Source: JANQLU01 sp964434955 (GTDB taxonomy: Bacteria > Planctomycetota > Planctomycetia > Pirellulales > Pirellulaceae). From it: 37,593 bases of DNA. The position numbers and the translations under genes are program-made. The stretch covers positions 1-37,593 of the forward strand of contig CAYSXI010000027.1 in assembly GCA_964434955.1 (NCBI GenBank), written 5' to 3'. Of the stretch, positions 8,124-16,566 are shown one piece after another (the stretch's first letter is position 1; every line of letters begins with the position of its first letter). The notes under the pieces were generated by a model. The model saw only the letters and a list, made by a program, of their open reading frames with translations, did no database searches and was not told where the DNA came from.

Positions 8124-9002
8124 TCAGTTCAATTCGTTTCCGCAAATCTTGCAATAAATCGCGTCGACATCATGACCGCGATAACGACAATCCGGACAGA
8201 TTTTATCGTTGTTGATCAAGTTCGTTTTTTGACTGATCACTTCGGCCGAAACGAAACCTGTTGGAACAATGATCAAGCTGTAGCCGAGCAAAATCAAGAT
8301 GGCTGTGACGAATTTACCGCCGGGTGTTGTCGGCGTGATGTCTCCATATCCAACGGTCGTCATCGTCACAATCGCCCAATAAATGGACTCCGGAATCGAA
8401 CTGAATTTGTCATTGGCCCCGGAACGGTTTTCAATCTCGTACATCAGCGCTCCGGCAATGACGACCGTGATCACAACGGTTCCAACAAAAACGACAATCT
8501 TCGCACGGGCGCGCCAGATGGCCGAGCTCAACTCGTTACCTTCTTTCATCAGCCAGCCCAACTTGAGAATGCGGAAAACCCGCAAAAGTCGAAGCGCGCG
8601 AATCACAGCGTAAGAGCCCGCCCCCCCAGCCGCACCTTCCACGCCGTTCACATCGAAGAAGACAACCAGGACAATCGCCACGAGGCTCGGCACAACCGCC
8701 AGCATGTCGACGATTCCAAAGAAGCTGAAAAGGTACCGCCAGGCCGATTTGACACAGGCGATTCGAAGCAAAAACTCAATGGTGAAAATCGCAGTGAAAA
8801 CCACTTCGGCCGCGAAAAAACCAGGGTGGCCATCAAACTGAGGAATGGTCTCGATGCAGACCACAAATACGCTCAGGAGAATCGCGATCAAAAGGCCGAC
8901 ATCGAATGCCCAGCCGGCGCGCGACTGGTGTCCAAAGATAATGTCGAAAATCGTCGTTCGCCAACCTTCTTGGTCGGGCCGGTTTCGCTCGTGTTTTTTC
9001 AT
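8124..9002 (-). CDS. Voltage-gated-type K+ channel with C-terminal zinc ribbon
   Basis: A six-helix cation channel of the Kv/KvAP class in the inner membrane. Counting from the ATG at 9002, S1 is about 33-51, S2 63-81 and S3 91-115. The S4 voltage sensor has Arg/Lys every third position (R135, R138, R141, R144, K147), S5 is 168-188, the selectivity filter TVGYGD is at 216-221, and S6 is about 232-255. The cytoplasmic tail ends in a CPDC...CKIC zinc-ribbon motif (C269, C272, C284, C287), an unusual add-on for a channel. The frame opens 15 codons earlier at a TTG (9047); ATG with a weak GGAA upstream is preferred. It is followed after 3 bases by an ABC ATPase gene. A K+-selective role follows from the GYGD filter; gating is inferred. 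Confidence 0.92.
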   Translation of the reverse strand: MKKHERNRPDQEGWRTTIFDIIFGHQSRAGWAFDVGLLIAILLSVFVVCIETIPQFDGHPGFFAAEVVFTAIFTIEFLLRIACVKSAWRYLFSFFGIVDMLAVVPSLVAIVLVVFFDVNGVEGAAGGAGSYAVIRALRLLRVFRILKLGWLMKEGNELSSAIWRARAKIVVFVGTVVITVVIAGALMYEIENRSGANDKFSSIPESIYWAIVTMTTVGYGDITPTTPGGKFVTAILILLGYSLIIVPTGFVSAEVISQKTNLINNDKICPDCRYRGHDVDAIYCKICGNELN

Positions 9003-9110
9003 CAATTTGTTCCAAATGTCCGAAAAGCCATTCGGTATTGTCGGCAAGTTCTTATGCCGATTGGAAATCGGATCGCCGATTCTTTGCCATTTTTTCGCAA
9101 CTGGCGCACA

Positions 9111-9146
9111 AAAAAAGTGTCATCGACCCAAGCCAATGACACTTTT
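9111..9146 (-). terminator. Rho-independent terminator after the M28 peptidase gene
   Basis: An 11-bp perfect stem (AAAAGTGTCAT at 9113-9123 with ATGACACTTTT at 9136-9146) encloses a 12-base loop. Read on the minus strand it ends in a run of T. It lies about 30 bases after the stop of the M28 gene, which separates that gene from the channel/ABC group. Confidence 0.85.
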
Positions 9147-9177
9147 GTAGTCTTGAACAGGAAGTATTTAAAGCAAA

Positions 9178-11106
9178 CTACTTGTCGGCATCTGCACTTC
9201 GTTTGCCAAGTTTCACTGGAATACGAAGTTTCGTCTCACCGCGTTTCAGTTCGACAACGATCGTTTCGCCGGGTTTCGTTTTGCCCAGGATTCGAACCAC
9301 ATCCATGTTTTTACCGACTTCTTTGCCTCCAACTTTGGCGAACAAGTCACCGGCGCGAATGCCGGATTTGGATGCGGCCGAATTTTCCTGAACTTTTGCC
9401 ACCACAACGCCATTCTCATCGGATTCCCCGAGTTCGACCCCGAGGTATCCGGCCTTGAGATTGACGCTTACGGCTGAATCAGTCGTTTTTTTTTCCGTGG
9501 TTTTTTTCTCGGAAGCACGTACGCGTGCATCCCCACCGCCGGAACTTGGCCGACGACGTTGTGGAGTCGCACTTTTGTATTTTGGAGCTTCGTCAAGGTT
9601 TGCCAGTTTCCAAATCAGCTTTTCGCTGTAGTCGATGACTTTCTTGGCACCTTCCATATTCAAGGTTTCGTAGTCGTCCTCGGGCGTGTGGTAGGTGTCG
9701 GTCAAACCGGTGTGCAAGAACATGCACGGAATCTTTTTGGTGTTGAAAGGCATGTGGTCACTTCCCGCGAATGGGCTTGGGACTTTATTGAGATCCAAGT
9801 CCAAGCCTTTGTTTGCGGATTCGAGAGCGCCATCAAATGCGGCTGCCGTTCCGGTGCCGTAGATGGTCAATTTGCCTTTCCGCAACCAGCCGATCATGTC
9901 GTAATTGATCATGGCAACGGTTTTCTCCAGCGGGAACAATGGCTCTTTGTTGACGTAGTAGTTGGAACCAACCAGTCCGCGTTCTTCACCACTGAAGCAA
10001 ACGAAAACGAGCGTTCGTTTTGGTTTCTTGTCGTATTGGCCGTAACGGCGAGCCAATTCGATGACGGCAGCGGTACCCGTCGCGTTATCGTCTGCACCAT
10101 TGTGGACTTCGATTCGACCGCGAGCTCGTGATCCGTAAGGTCCGAAGCCGAGGTGATCGTAGTGACCGCCGATAACGATGACTTCGTCTTTTTTGTCACC
10201 TTCACCCTCGATGACACCGACGACGTTGAACGCGTCAACGGATTTGTTGGCGATCTTGGATTTGTACGAGACTTTGACGCCTTCGACTGCTTGGGATACG
10301 GGTTCGATTTTCTTCGAGATGTGCTTCTCGATTGCCAAAACCGAATCAAGATCGTCGCCAGTCGCCGTTTTCAGCGGTTTGCCCTTGAGGAATTCGTCAA
10401 CGTTAGCACGCTTGACGACCACCAGGGGAAGTCGAGCACTTGGGCGGGCGTAACCGAAAGCACCTGCCGCTGGGAGACTGTCTTTTTTGCCATCTTCCGT
10501 GGTCTCACGGTCCATGATGAAAACGACGCCAACGGCGCCATTATCTTTGGCGTTCTTGAGCTTGGTGGTCAATCGACCCAGGCGGGCGTTGTCCAAAGAG
10601 CTTGGCTTGCCGCCAATGATGATGCAGACTTTGCCTTTGACATCGATTCCGTCGAAATCGTTGTAATTGTCGTCTTCCGAAACAATGCCGTAACCTGCGA
10701 ATGCGACTTCGGCGCCTTCGATAGCGCCCTGACCACCGGTCATCATCGCTTGGTAATCCGAACCGAGTTCCATTTCGACTTTTTCGTCACCGTGATGAAC
10801 GACGAAGCTGGTTGCTTTTTCGTCGATCGCGCGACCGACTCGGACAGGGAACTTCTGTTTCCAGGAGCCGTCTTTTCCGCCGGGCTTGATTCCGGCTTTT
10901 TTGTACTCTTTGATGATGTAATCGGCAGCTTTGTGAATGCCGTCCGTTTCGACGCCACGACCTTCAAGCTCGTCAGACGCAAGGTATTTGACGTCGTGCT
11001 TGATACGTTCGAGGGAAGAAGTCGATTGTCCGAGAACCGTGTTTACGGACAATCCGACAATTGCCAACGCGGCAAATGCCAAAAACCTGTGTGAATGGGT
11101 TGTCAC
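9178..11106 (-). CDS. Secreted M28-family metallopeptidase with PA and PDZ domains
   Basis: A zinc aminopeptidase-type exopeptidase of family M28. A signal peptide (residues 7-26, likely cut after VLG) sends it out of the cytoplasm. Residues about 30-290 hold an N-terminal region with a PA-like insert (about 115-250). The two-zinc catalytic domain follows, with ligands H315 (GGHYDHLG), D340 (NGADDNATG), the catalytic/ligand pair E374-E375 (SGEERG), D403 (NYDMIG) and H473 (TDTYHTPEDD). A Ser/Lys-rich linker leads to a C-terminal PDZ domain (about 553-635, GYLGVELGE...IRAGDLFAKVGG), which in related proteins binds peptide termini. All metal ligands are present. The start is a GTG with GGAGGT four bases before it. 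It forms a transcription unit of its own. The domain set is common in planctomycetes; a role in peptide scavenging is inferred. Confidence 0.95.
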   Translation of the reverse strand: MTTHSHRFLAFAALAIVGLSVNTVLGQSTSSLERIKHDVKYLASDELEGRGVETDGIHKAADYIIKEYKKAGIKPGGKDGSWKQKFPVRVGRAIDEKATSFVVHHGDEKVEMELGSDYQAMMTGGQGAIEGAEVAFAGYGIVSEDDNYNDFDGIDVKGKVCIIIGGKPSSLDNARLGRLTTKLKNAKDNGAVGVVFIMDRETTEDGKKDSLPAAGAFGYARPSARLPLVVVKRANVDEFLKGKPLKTATGDDLDSVLAIEKHISKKIEPVSQAVEGVKVSYKSKIANKSVDAFNVVGVIEGEGDKKDEVIVIGGHYDHLGFGPYGSRARGRIEVHNGADDNATGTAAVIELARRYGQYDKKPKRTLVFVCFSGEERGLVGSNYYVNKEPLFPLEKTVAMINYDMIGWLRKGKLTIYGTGTAAAFDGALESANKGLDLDLNKVPSPFAGSDHMPFNTKKIPCMFLHTGLTDTYHTPEDDYETLNMEGAKKVIDYSEKLIWKLANLDEAPKYKSATPQRRRPSSGGGDARVRASEKKTTEKKTTDSAVSVNLKAGYLGVELGESDENGVVVAKVQENSAASKSGIRAGDLFAKVGGKEVGKNMDVVRILGKTKPGETIVVELKRGETKLRIPVKLGKRSADADK

Positions 11107-11110
11107 TATT

Positions 11111-11116
11111 ACCTCC
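11111..11116 (-). promoter_or_regulatory. Strong Shine-Dalgarno deciding a GTG start
   Basis: On the minus strand GGAGGT is followed by AATA and GTG (11106-11104). This strong site fixes the rare GTG start of the M28 peptidase gene. The next in-frame ATG codons lie far inside the protein, after the signal peptide. Confidence 0.8.
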
Positions 11117-11695
11117 GTCCAAGGTGAACAAAAAAGTTCAATGAATTAAGCATCTTGAATGTCGAACTGAATCGACGGGCGTTCCGATTTGGGTCGCCGA
11201 AATTTGCCCAATCAATCTAACACCGGGTAAACCAATCGTCACCGCTGCTATTTCTAAATTGCCTAAAACCGATTTGATTTTGTCGATTTTCGTGAAATCG
11301 GACGCATAACCGGGGCCGATTGGGTTGCGCATTGACTTGAAAAACTTACTCGGTTCGGTATCAACCGGTTTCATGGAAAACGAGCGTCGGGAAGCCTGGG
11401 TTTGCTGGCTTTCGGAGGCCCTTGAAACTGAGCGGTTGAAGGATAAAATACGCCACGCCGGGACATCATTGCGCGAAGGCTCGTCATTAATGGGGGACAT
11501 CGGTCCTTACCGGCACATAAGCAACCCTAAATTCAGGGAGTTTTTGATCGAGCCATTCGACGTTTCGCGCCAAACAGGAAATGGGTCGTCAACCAACCTT
11601 CGACGAATCCCAATTGAACTGAAAACGTCGGTTCCTTGATCACGATTATCAAGTTTCCAAAGCCAAAGGCGTTGGAACTTCGATACCGGTTTTGA

Positions 11696-11732
11696 CCAAG
11701 TTGACAGGTCGCAAAGCCAAGTTGACGGGTCG
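11696..11732. repeat. Pair of 16-bp direct repeats, possible operator
   Basis: CCAAGTTGACAGGTCG (11696-11711) and CCAAGTTGACGGGTCG (11717-11732) match at 15 of 16 positions and start exactly 21 bases apart, two helical turns. They lie about 170 bases upstream of the E1 gene in non-coding DNA. The spacing suits a protein bound twice on one face, but no regulator is known. Confidence 0.5.
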
Positions 11733-11898
11733 TTTCGATCGAGCTGAATTCGGTCGAGCCGGGAATCGAACGGTGAATAACAATGCAATCTCGCTGGTCG
11801 AAGATTGTGTCAACAATGAGCCTTTTCGTTTCGTTGTTGAGTGGGTTAAAAGTGGCACGCGTCTCCAGTCATGGAATCGCGAATATTGAGGCGGAAAT

Positions 11899-13875
11899 AT
11901 GGAAACGAATCAAGCACAAATGACTTACAACAAACTGGACCTTCTGAAGCTGATGTATCTCAGCCGTGAAGGCGATCGACGTGAAGGCGTTTTGCATCGC
12001 CAAAGCAAGGGCTGGTTTCAGGTTGCCGGGATGGGACACGAAACGCTCGCCGTTGTGTCGATGCTTCTCGAGGACGACGACTATCTTTTCCCCTACTACC
12101 GGGACCGGGCGATGGTCCTGGCGCGTGGCGTTTCGAACAAGGAATTGGCGAATGCCTATTTCGCGAAACGCGATTCGAGTAGCGGTGGTCGGCAGATGCC
12201 GGGGCACTACTCCAGCCGAAAGCACAACATCTGGAGTGTTCCAACGCCAACCGGTTCGAATGCACTGCCCGGCTGCGGAGTCGCTTGGGGGATGCAGCTG
12301 AAGAAGAAAAATAACGTCGTGGTTGCAACCGTTGGCGATGCCGCGAGCCGCCAGGGTGAATTTTACGAGGCGGTTTCGTTCGCCGTCGAACGGCAATTGC
12401 CCATCATTTTCATCGTGGAAGATAACAACTACGGAATCAGCACGAACACGGAAAAATTCAATCCATTCAAGCTCGGCGTATTCGCGGATGCGGTCGGACT
12501 CAAGCACGTGGATGCCCGGCATCCGGACCGTGTATTTGACGCAGCGGCACCGGCCATCGAAAACGCACGGCACGGTGGCGGCCCTGCCCTGTTCGTTTGC
12601 GAATTGGACCGGCTTTGTTCACACACCAGTAGTGACGATCACCGCGTTTATCGGCCTCAGGAAGAGATCGACGCGATGTCAAAACGCGATCCCATCGAGG
12701 TGGTATCGCAGGAGTTGATCGCCGACGGTGAGCTGACCGAAGCGGAATGGGAAGCGACCAAGCAGCAAATCAACGAGCAAGTTGATCAAGAATATATCAA
12801 TGCCGAAACTGAACAGGACCCGATCGCCGAAGAGGTTCTTGATCATATGTTCGGCGAAGACATCACACCGCAATCCCCTCCCCTGGAAGGTGGAAAGAAA
12901 TGGAGAATTGTTGACGCGGTCAATGAAGTCTTTAAGCAGGGACTCAGCAAGAATTCTGACCATATCTTTTTTGGCGAAGACATCGAAGACCCGAAAGGTG
13001 GCGTGTTCGGTTTGACTTCGGGGCTTTCCGAGAACCATCCCAACAATGCGTTCAACGCGCCGCTCGCGGAAGCGACCATTGTCGGCGTCGGTATCGGGCT
13101 CGCCAGTTATGGTATGCGACCAATTTTTGAGCTTCAATTTGTCGACTTCATGGGACCGGCTTGGAATCAGATCAGCCAGAACCTGGCGACCTTGCGCTGG
13201 CGTACTTTTGGCGACTGGAAATGTCCAAGTGTGTTCTACGCTCCTTATGGTGCTTATTTGCCGGGTGGTTCGATCTGGCATAGCCAGGCCAATGAGGCAT
13301 TGTTCGCGCACACGCCCGGCCTGCGGGTGGTGATCCCGAGCACTCCCGAAGATGCAGCCGGGTTGATGTGGACCGCGATGAATTCCGATGACCCAACCGT
13401 CTTCCTGATTCCGAAGCATCTGTTCCGACAGCAAATGGAAGTTCCCGCCGACGTTCCTGCCATTGGATTCGGTTCGGCAAGGGTTCGACGGGAAGGAACC
13501 GATGTGACTTTGGTTACCTGGGGCAACTGCATTGAGCATGCAACGGCTGCCGCCGACAAAGTTGCCGGTGAATGCTCGGTGGAAATCATTGACTTGCGAA
13601 GCATTCAACCCTGGGACAAGCAAACGATTCTCGATTCGATCGAAAAGACCGGTCGCCTCGTGATTGTCCAGGAAGACGGCGAGTCCTGCAGCGTTGGACA
13701 AATGATTGTCAGCGAATTTGCCAGCGATAACGACGCGTGGTGTCATTTTGTAAGTGCACCTCAGCTGGTTTCCAAGCCGGACGTGCACATTGGATACAAC
13801 CCGATCTACGAATACGCGGCGTTGCCAAGTGTGGATGACGTCGTAAACGCAATTGAATTGACGATGGAGGATTAA
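11899..13875 (+). CDS. 2-oxo acid dehydrogenase E1, fused alpha and beta subunits
   Basis: The thiamine-diphosphate-dependent decarboxylase of a pyruvate or branched-chain 2-oxo acid dehydrogenase complex. Residues about 8-310 form the alpha part, with the TPP/Mg motif starting GDAASRQGEFYEA (146-158) and closing with EDNNYGIS (174-181). A linker around 315-335 (including SPPLEGG) joins it to the beta part (336-658), which has GEDIEDPKGGVFG, the APLAEATIVGVGIGLA strand and the C-terminal transketolase-like domain (VTLVTWG, QEDGE). In most bacteria alpha and beta are separate genes; this fused form resembles single-chain E1 proteins annotated for branched-chain oxo acids. GAGG seven bases before the ATG supports the start. 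It is followed after 4 bases by the E2 gene, and the E3 is nearby. Which oxo acid is used cannot be decided from sequence alone. Confidence 0.95.
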   Translation: METNQAQMTYNKLDLLKLMYLSREGDRREGVLHRQSKGWFQVAGMGHETLAVVSMLLEDDDYLFPYYRDRAMVLARGVSNKELANAYFAKRDSSSGGRQMPGHYSSRKHNIWSVPTPTGSNALPGCGVAWGMQLKKKNNVVVATVGDAASRQGEFYEAVSFAVERQLPIIFIVEDNNYGISTNTEKFNPFKLGVFADAVGLKHVDARHPDRVFDAAAPAIENARHGGGPALFVCELDRLCSHTSSDDHRVYRPQEEIDAMSKRDPIEVVSQELIADGELTEAEWEATKQQINEQVDQEYINAETEQDPIAEEVLDHMFGEDITPQSPPLEGGKKWRIVDAVNEVFKQGLSKNSDHIFFGEDIEDPKGGVFGLTSGLSENHPNNAFNAPLAEATIVGVGIGLASYGMRPIFELQFVDFMGPAWNQISQNLATLRWRTFGDWKCPSVFYAPYGAYLPGGSIWHSQANEALFAHTPGLRVVIPSTPEDAAGLMWTAMNSDDPTVFLIPKHLFRQQMEVPADVPAIGFGSARVRREGTDVTLVTWGNCIEHATAAADKVAGECSVEIIDLRSIQPWDKQTILDSIEKTGRLVIVQEDGESCSVGQMIVSEFASDNDAWCHFVSAPQLVSKPDVHIGYNPIYEYAALPSVDDVVNAIELTMED

Positions 13876-13879
13876 GGGA

Positions 13880-15067
13880 ATGCCGATCATTTCCGTCCGC
13901 ATTCCCCAACTTGGTGAGGGTCTGCAGGAAGCATTGCTGGTTGAGTTTTTGAAGCAACCAGGTGACGAGATCAAACGGGATGACCCGATCTACGTCATGG
14001 AAACCGATAAAGCGACAACGGATGTCGAGTCACCTTATTCCGGCAAGCTTGTCGAATGGACCGTTGAAACGGGAACCGTTCTGGAGATTGGTGCCGAAAT
14101 TGGAAAGATGGAAGTGGCTGAAGGCGTGAAGGAAATGCCTGCCGGCCACGGTCCCGCAGAAGACCACGCCGAACCCGAACCCGTCGCGACGGCAAGCAGC
14201 GCAGGGAGTGCGGCCAAGCCAGCCGTTCGAAGTGGATCGGTACAGATTCCCCCAAAGACGCGCAAATACTTGAAGGAAAAAGGTCTGCTTGAAGTCGCCG
14301 ACCAGATTCCCGCGACGGGATCGAAATTAATGCCGGCCGATGTCGACAATTATCTCGCCAGCCAAGGTGGTGTCGCGTCGGTTGATTCCGATTCCTACGA
14401 AGAATCTGTTTTGCCCCAAGAGCAGATCACATTGAATTATCGGTTGACTCGTGGAACCCAGGTTTGCGTTCCGGTCACCATCATGAACGAGGTCAATTGG
14501 ACGGGTTTGGATGCGGCTCGCGAAGCAAGTCGAGATTCCGGTGGCCCAACGGCTTTCGGGATGTCACTTTGGTGCGTTGTCCAGGCTTTGAAAAAACACG
14601 ACCGGTTCCGCAGTTCCATTTCTGCCGACGGACGAAAACTGAAAACCTTTAAGGACGTGAATCTAGGCGTCGCGGTTTCGCTTCCCGGCGATATCCTGCT
14701 GACGGCCGTTGTCCCTGCGGCTGATAAGCTTTCGCAGAAAGAATTTTTCGAGACGTTGGGTGCCCAGATCGAGAAGGCTCGAGACGGTCAGGATCAGGTT
14801 GACGAGTCGACGACGATCACCATTTCCAATATCGGAAAAGCCGGCATGAAAATTGGAATTCCAGCGATTGTTGCTCCCGCGATGGCGACCTTGGCGGTTG
14901 GGCAGACCTACTGGCAACCGGAGCCAAAGGATGGTGGGTTCGACTTTGTGAAAACCGCCACGCTTACCCTGAGTTTTGATCATCGGGTCGCAAACGGTGT
15001 TGGGGCGGCTAATTTCTTGAGCGACGTGAAAGCGGAAATTGAGGGTTTCAGCCTGGAACTTTCGTAG
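13880..15067 (+). CDS. 2-oxo acid dehydrogenase E2 (dihydrolipoyl acyltransferase)
   Basis: The core acyltransferase of the complex. It has one lipoyl domain (2-80) with the lipoylated K44 in METDKATTDVE, an Ala/Pro/Glu-rich linker (85-120), a peripheral subunit-binding domain (123-159, IPPKTRKYLKEKG) that holds E1 or E3, a second linker, and the catalytic domain (about 185-395). The catalytic domain is divergent. The usual DHRxxDG active-site motif reads FDHRVANG (H368 kept, Asp replaced by N372), and the GVAV strand continues as SLPGDILL. It resembles acyltransferases with a shifted specificity more than textbook pyruvate E2. GGAGG at the end of the E1 gene serves as ribosome-binding site. 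A strong terminator closes the operon 65 bases after the stop. Confidence 0.93.
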   Translation: MPIISVRIPQLGEGLQEALLVEFLKQPGDEIKRDDPIYVMETDKATTDVESPYSGKLVEWTVETGTVLEIGAEIGKMEVAEGVKEMPAGHGPAEDHAEPEPVATASSAGSAAKPAVRSGSVQIPPKTRKYLKEKGLLEVADQIPATGSKLMPADVDNYLASQGGVASVDSDSYEESVLPQEQITLNYRLTRGTQVCVPVTIMNEVNWTGLDAAREASRDSGGPTAFGMSLWCVVQALKKHDRFRSSISADGRKLKTFKDVNLGVAVSLPGDILLTAVVPAADKLSQKEFFETLGAQIEKARDGQDQVDESTTITISNIGKAGMKIGIPAIVAPAMATLAVGQTYWQPEPKDGGFDFVKTATLTLSFDHRVANGVGAANFLSDVKAEIEGFSLELS

Positions 15068-15131
15068 CATCGCCTTGGGAATTCATTTTGCCTTTTCCTT
15101 CGGTGGCGGGCTCAACGTTAAACAACGAATT

Positions 15132-15166
15132 GCGGGGAGAACTCATTCGGGTCTCCCCGCTTTTTT
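15132..15166 (+). terminator. Rho-independent terminator of the E1-E2 operon
   Basis: A 9-bp G/C-rich stem, GCGGGGAGA (15132-15140) with TCTCCCCGC (15152-15160), has an 11-base loop and is followed by six T. It lies 65 bases past the E2 stop codon. Confidence 0.93.
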
Positions 15167-15222
15167 GTTTCCACATGTTTGGAGCTTATGTCAGAGCGAT
15201 GGCATGCTTGCGATCGGAAAAT

Positions 15223-15252
15223 TTGACAATCCTTGAATTGATGCCCTAAAAT
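15223..15252 (+). promoter_or_regulatory. Sigma-70-type promoter for the exported protein gene at 15289
   Basis: TTGACA (15223-15228), an 18-base spacer and TAAAAT (15247-15252) lie just after the operon terminator and 36 bases before the ATG at 15289. The -10 box is the same hexamer as in the tRNA promoter. Transcription would start near 15259. Confidence 0.7.
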
Positions 15253-15288
15253 TTTCAGCTGCAGGGGCAACAGATTGGATACAGGATC

Positions 15289-16542
15289 ATGTCAAATTCT
15301 TTTCCGCGGATCCGCCTTCTAGCGGTATCCATCAGTGTATCCCTCGTCTCACTTACTTCTCTTCAAATTTTCGCAACGAATCAAACCGTTGCCAGCAAAC
15401 CGGCCGCGAATGACCGTTCATTTCGACAGGCATGCAAAATCGTGGACTCCCGGGAGGGTGTGCCTCCCGACCAACTTGAGATTTCAATCGGTCAATTTTT
15501 GAAGCGACATTCCGTTGCCGAGATTGATCGGATTGAGAAGGAGCTTGGTAATTCAAAACGGCCGCATTTGGGCGGCCTGCTCGCGAACCTCCAAATTCGC
15601 AAAGCGATATCCGGAGAAACGTCCAAACACTGGGACTTGAAGAAATCGTCAATGATTTTTCCGGAGTTGCTAAGTGAGATCCATCGCCTCGAATCGGATA
15701 TTCGCAAAGCGACTTTTGCCCAGGACCATCCTTCCATCCCCAATCAATGGGAAGGGTATGAAGATCTGTTTTGGGAAATTCATGTTGTCAGGAACCGATT
15801 GAAGCACATGGTCCAGGTCGCGTCCCTGTGCATCGATCAGCAAGAAAATCTTTTGGAGAAGACCCGGCCAGCCGACATCAAGCCGCTGAACCACTTTCGT
15901 CGAGACGCGATCAAGTTCGACTACCGAGCCGCGCGCAATCGGTTGGTCAAAGCCGACATTCGGTTGGGAGAACGAGAGATTGAGTATCGGATTTACAGGA
16001 TTGAGGATTCGGCCCAATTGTTGGCCACGGAGAAGGAAAAGAAACGCCGCCTGCTTGCCGGGTTCGCGCTAAAGAAGGATCACATGGTGATCGAAAAGTT
16101 TTTTGACGAAACGCGACCCGAAAAAATCGCGAACAAGGATTTGGCGGAACCGGCCGTTCGGCAGGCCGCAAACAAGTCATTTCGAGACGGTTTGAAATCT
16201 GGGCAAGCGGAAATTGAGAAAGGCACTCAGCTGATGGCCGCCCTGCACTGGTGGCTGCGAGGTCGATATGGTCGCTCCAGTGAAGCTCTCGGGTTGTTGA
16301 AGCCGAAAGCGGCCATGATAAATCCGCAAATGATGTTCGGCCTGTTCATGCCTCGAAAGATTGAGGCGGCCGTAATGCCCGGCCAAAGCACGAAACCAAA
16401 CCCGGAAGTGGAAAGGCGTCATTTCTACAACTGGGCCGTTGAGTATCGGCCCGTGTTTGTCGAGAAAAGCATGTTTAGCTCGTTGGCCATCGACGAGGAT
16501 ACGGGGCAAAAACTGGCGGAGCACCTGGATCGCTTCTACTGA
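15289..16542 (+). CDS. Exported protein of unknown function, N-terminal part (ends at in-frame TGA)
   Basis: I do not recognise a family. The 417-residue product begins with a signal peptide (hydrophobic 9-28, likely cut near IFA-TN) and continues as a charged, mostly helical protein. It has no cysteine cluster, membrane segment or enzyme motif I can name. AGGA lies just before the ATG, and a good promoter is found 36 bases upstream. The frame ends at TGA 16540-16542 right after HLDRFY, but the very same frame stays open for another 288 codons to 17406. The region downstream of the TGA has no convincing start of its own. The most economical reading is one gene of about 705 codons interrupted by a nonsense codon, or one that is read through. 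Confidence 0.75.
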   Translation: MSNSFPRIRLLAVSISVSLVSLTSLQIFATNQTVASKPAANDRSFRQACKIVDSREGVPPDQLEISIGQFLKRHSVAEIDRIEKELGNSKRPHLGGLLANLQIRKAISGETSKHWDLKKSSMIFPELLSEIHRLESDIRKATFAQDHPSIPNQWEGYEDLFWEIHVVRNRLKHMVQVASLCIDQQENLLEKTRPADIKPLNHFRRDAIKFDYRAARNRLVKADIRLGEREIEYRIYRIEDSAQLLATEKEKKRRLLAGFALKKDHMVIEKFFDETRPEKIANKDLAEPAVRQAANKSFRDGLKSGQAEIEKGTQLMAALHWWLRGRYGRSSEALGLLKPKAAMINPQMMFGLFMPRKIEAAVMPGQSTKPNPEVERRHFYNWAVEYRPVFVEKSMFSSLAIDEDTGQKLAEHLDRFY

Positions 16543-16566
16543 GTTCAGAATGTTGATGTACTTTCC

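Larger units (their letters stand above)
11107..11898. other. Intergenic region between the divergent M28 and E1 genes
   Basis: About 790 bases between two divergently transcribed genes. It must carry both promoters. Frames of about 100-120 codons exist on both strands (11138-11500 minus, 11325-11639 plus), but they overlap each other, lack good ribosome-binding sites and encode nothing recognisable. A pair of direct repeats at 11696-11732 is listed separately. Three TTGAC tracts (11692, 11701, 11722) could act as -35 boxes, but none has a good -10 at the right distance. Confidence 0.5.

Noticed and set aside
8070..9458. Plus-strand frame of 462 codons
   Set aside because: It is antisense to the K+ channel gene and parts of its neighbours, has low-complexity His/Asn/Arg-rich composition and no homology I recognise.
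11325..11639. Possible small gene upstream of the E1 operon
   Set aside because: About 100 codons with no ribosome-binding site, no recognisable family and overlap with an equally long antisense frame.
12679..13974. Minus-strand frame of 431 codons
   Set aside because: It is antisense to the well-supported E1 gene and lacks any recognisable domain.
16540..16542. TGA as a selenocysteine codon
   Set aside because: I see no convincing SECIS-like hairpin right after the codon, and the exported protein shows no redox motif at this place.
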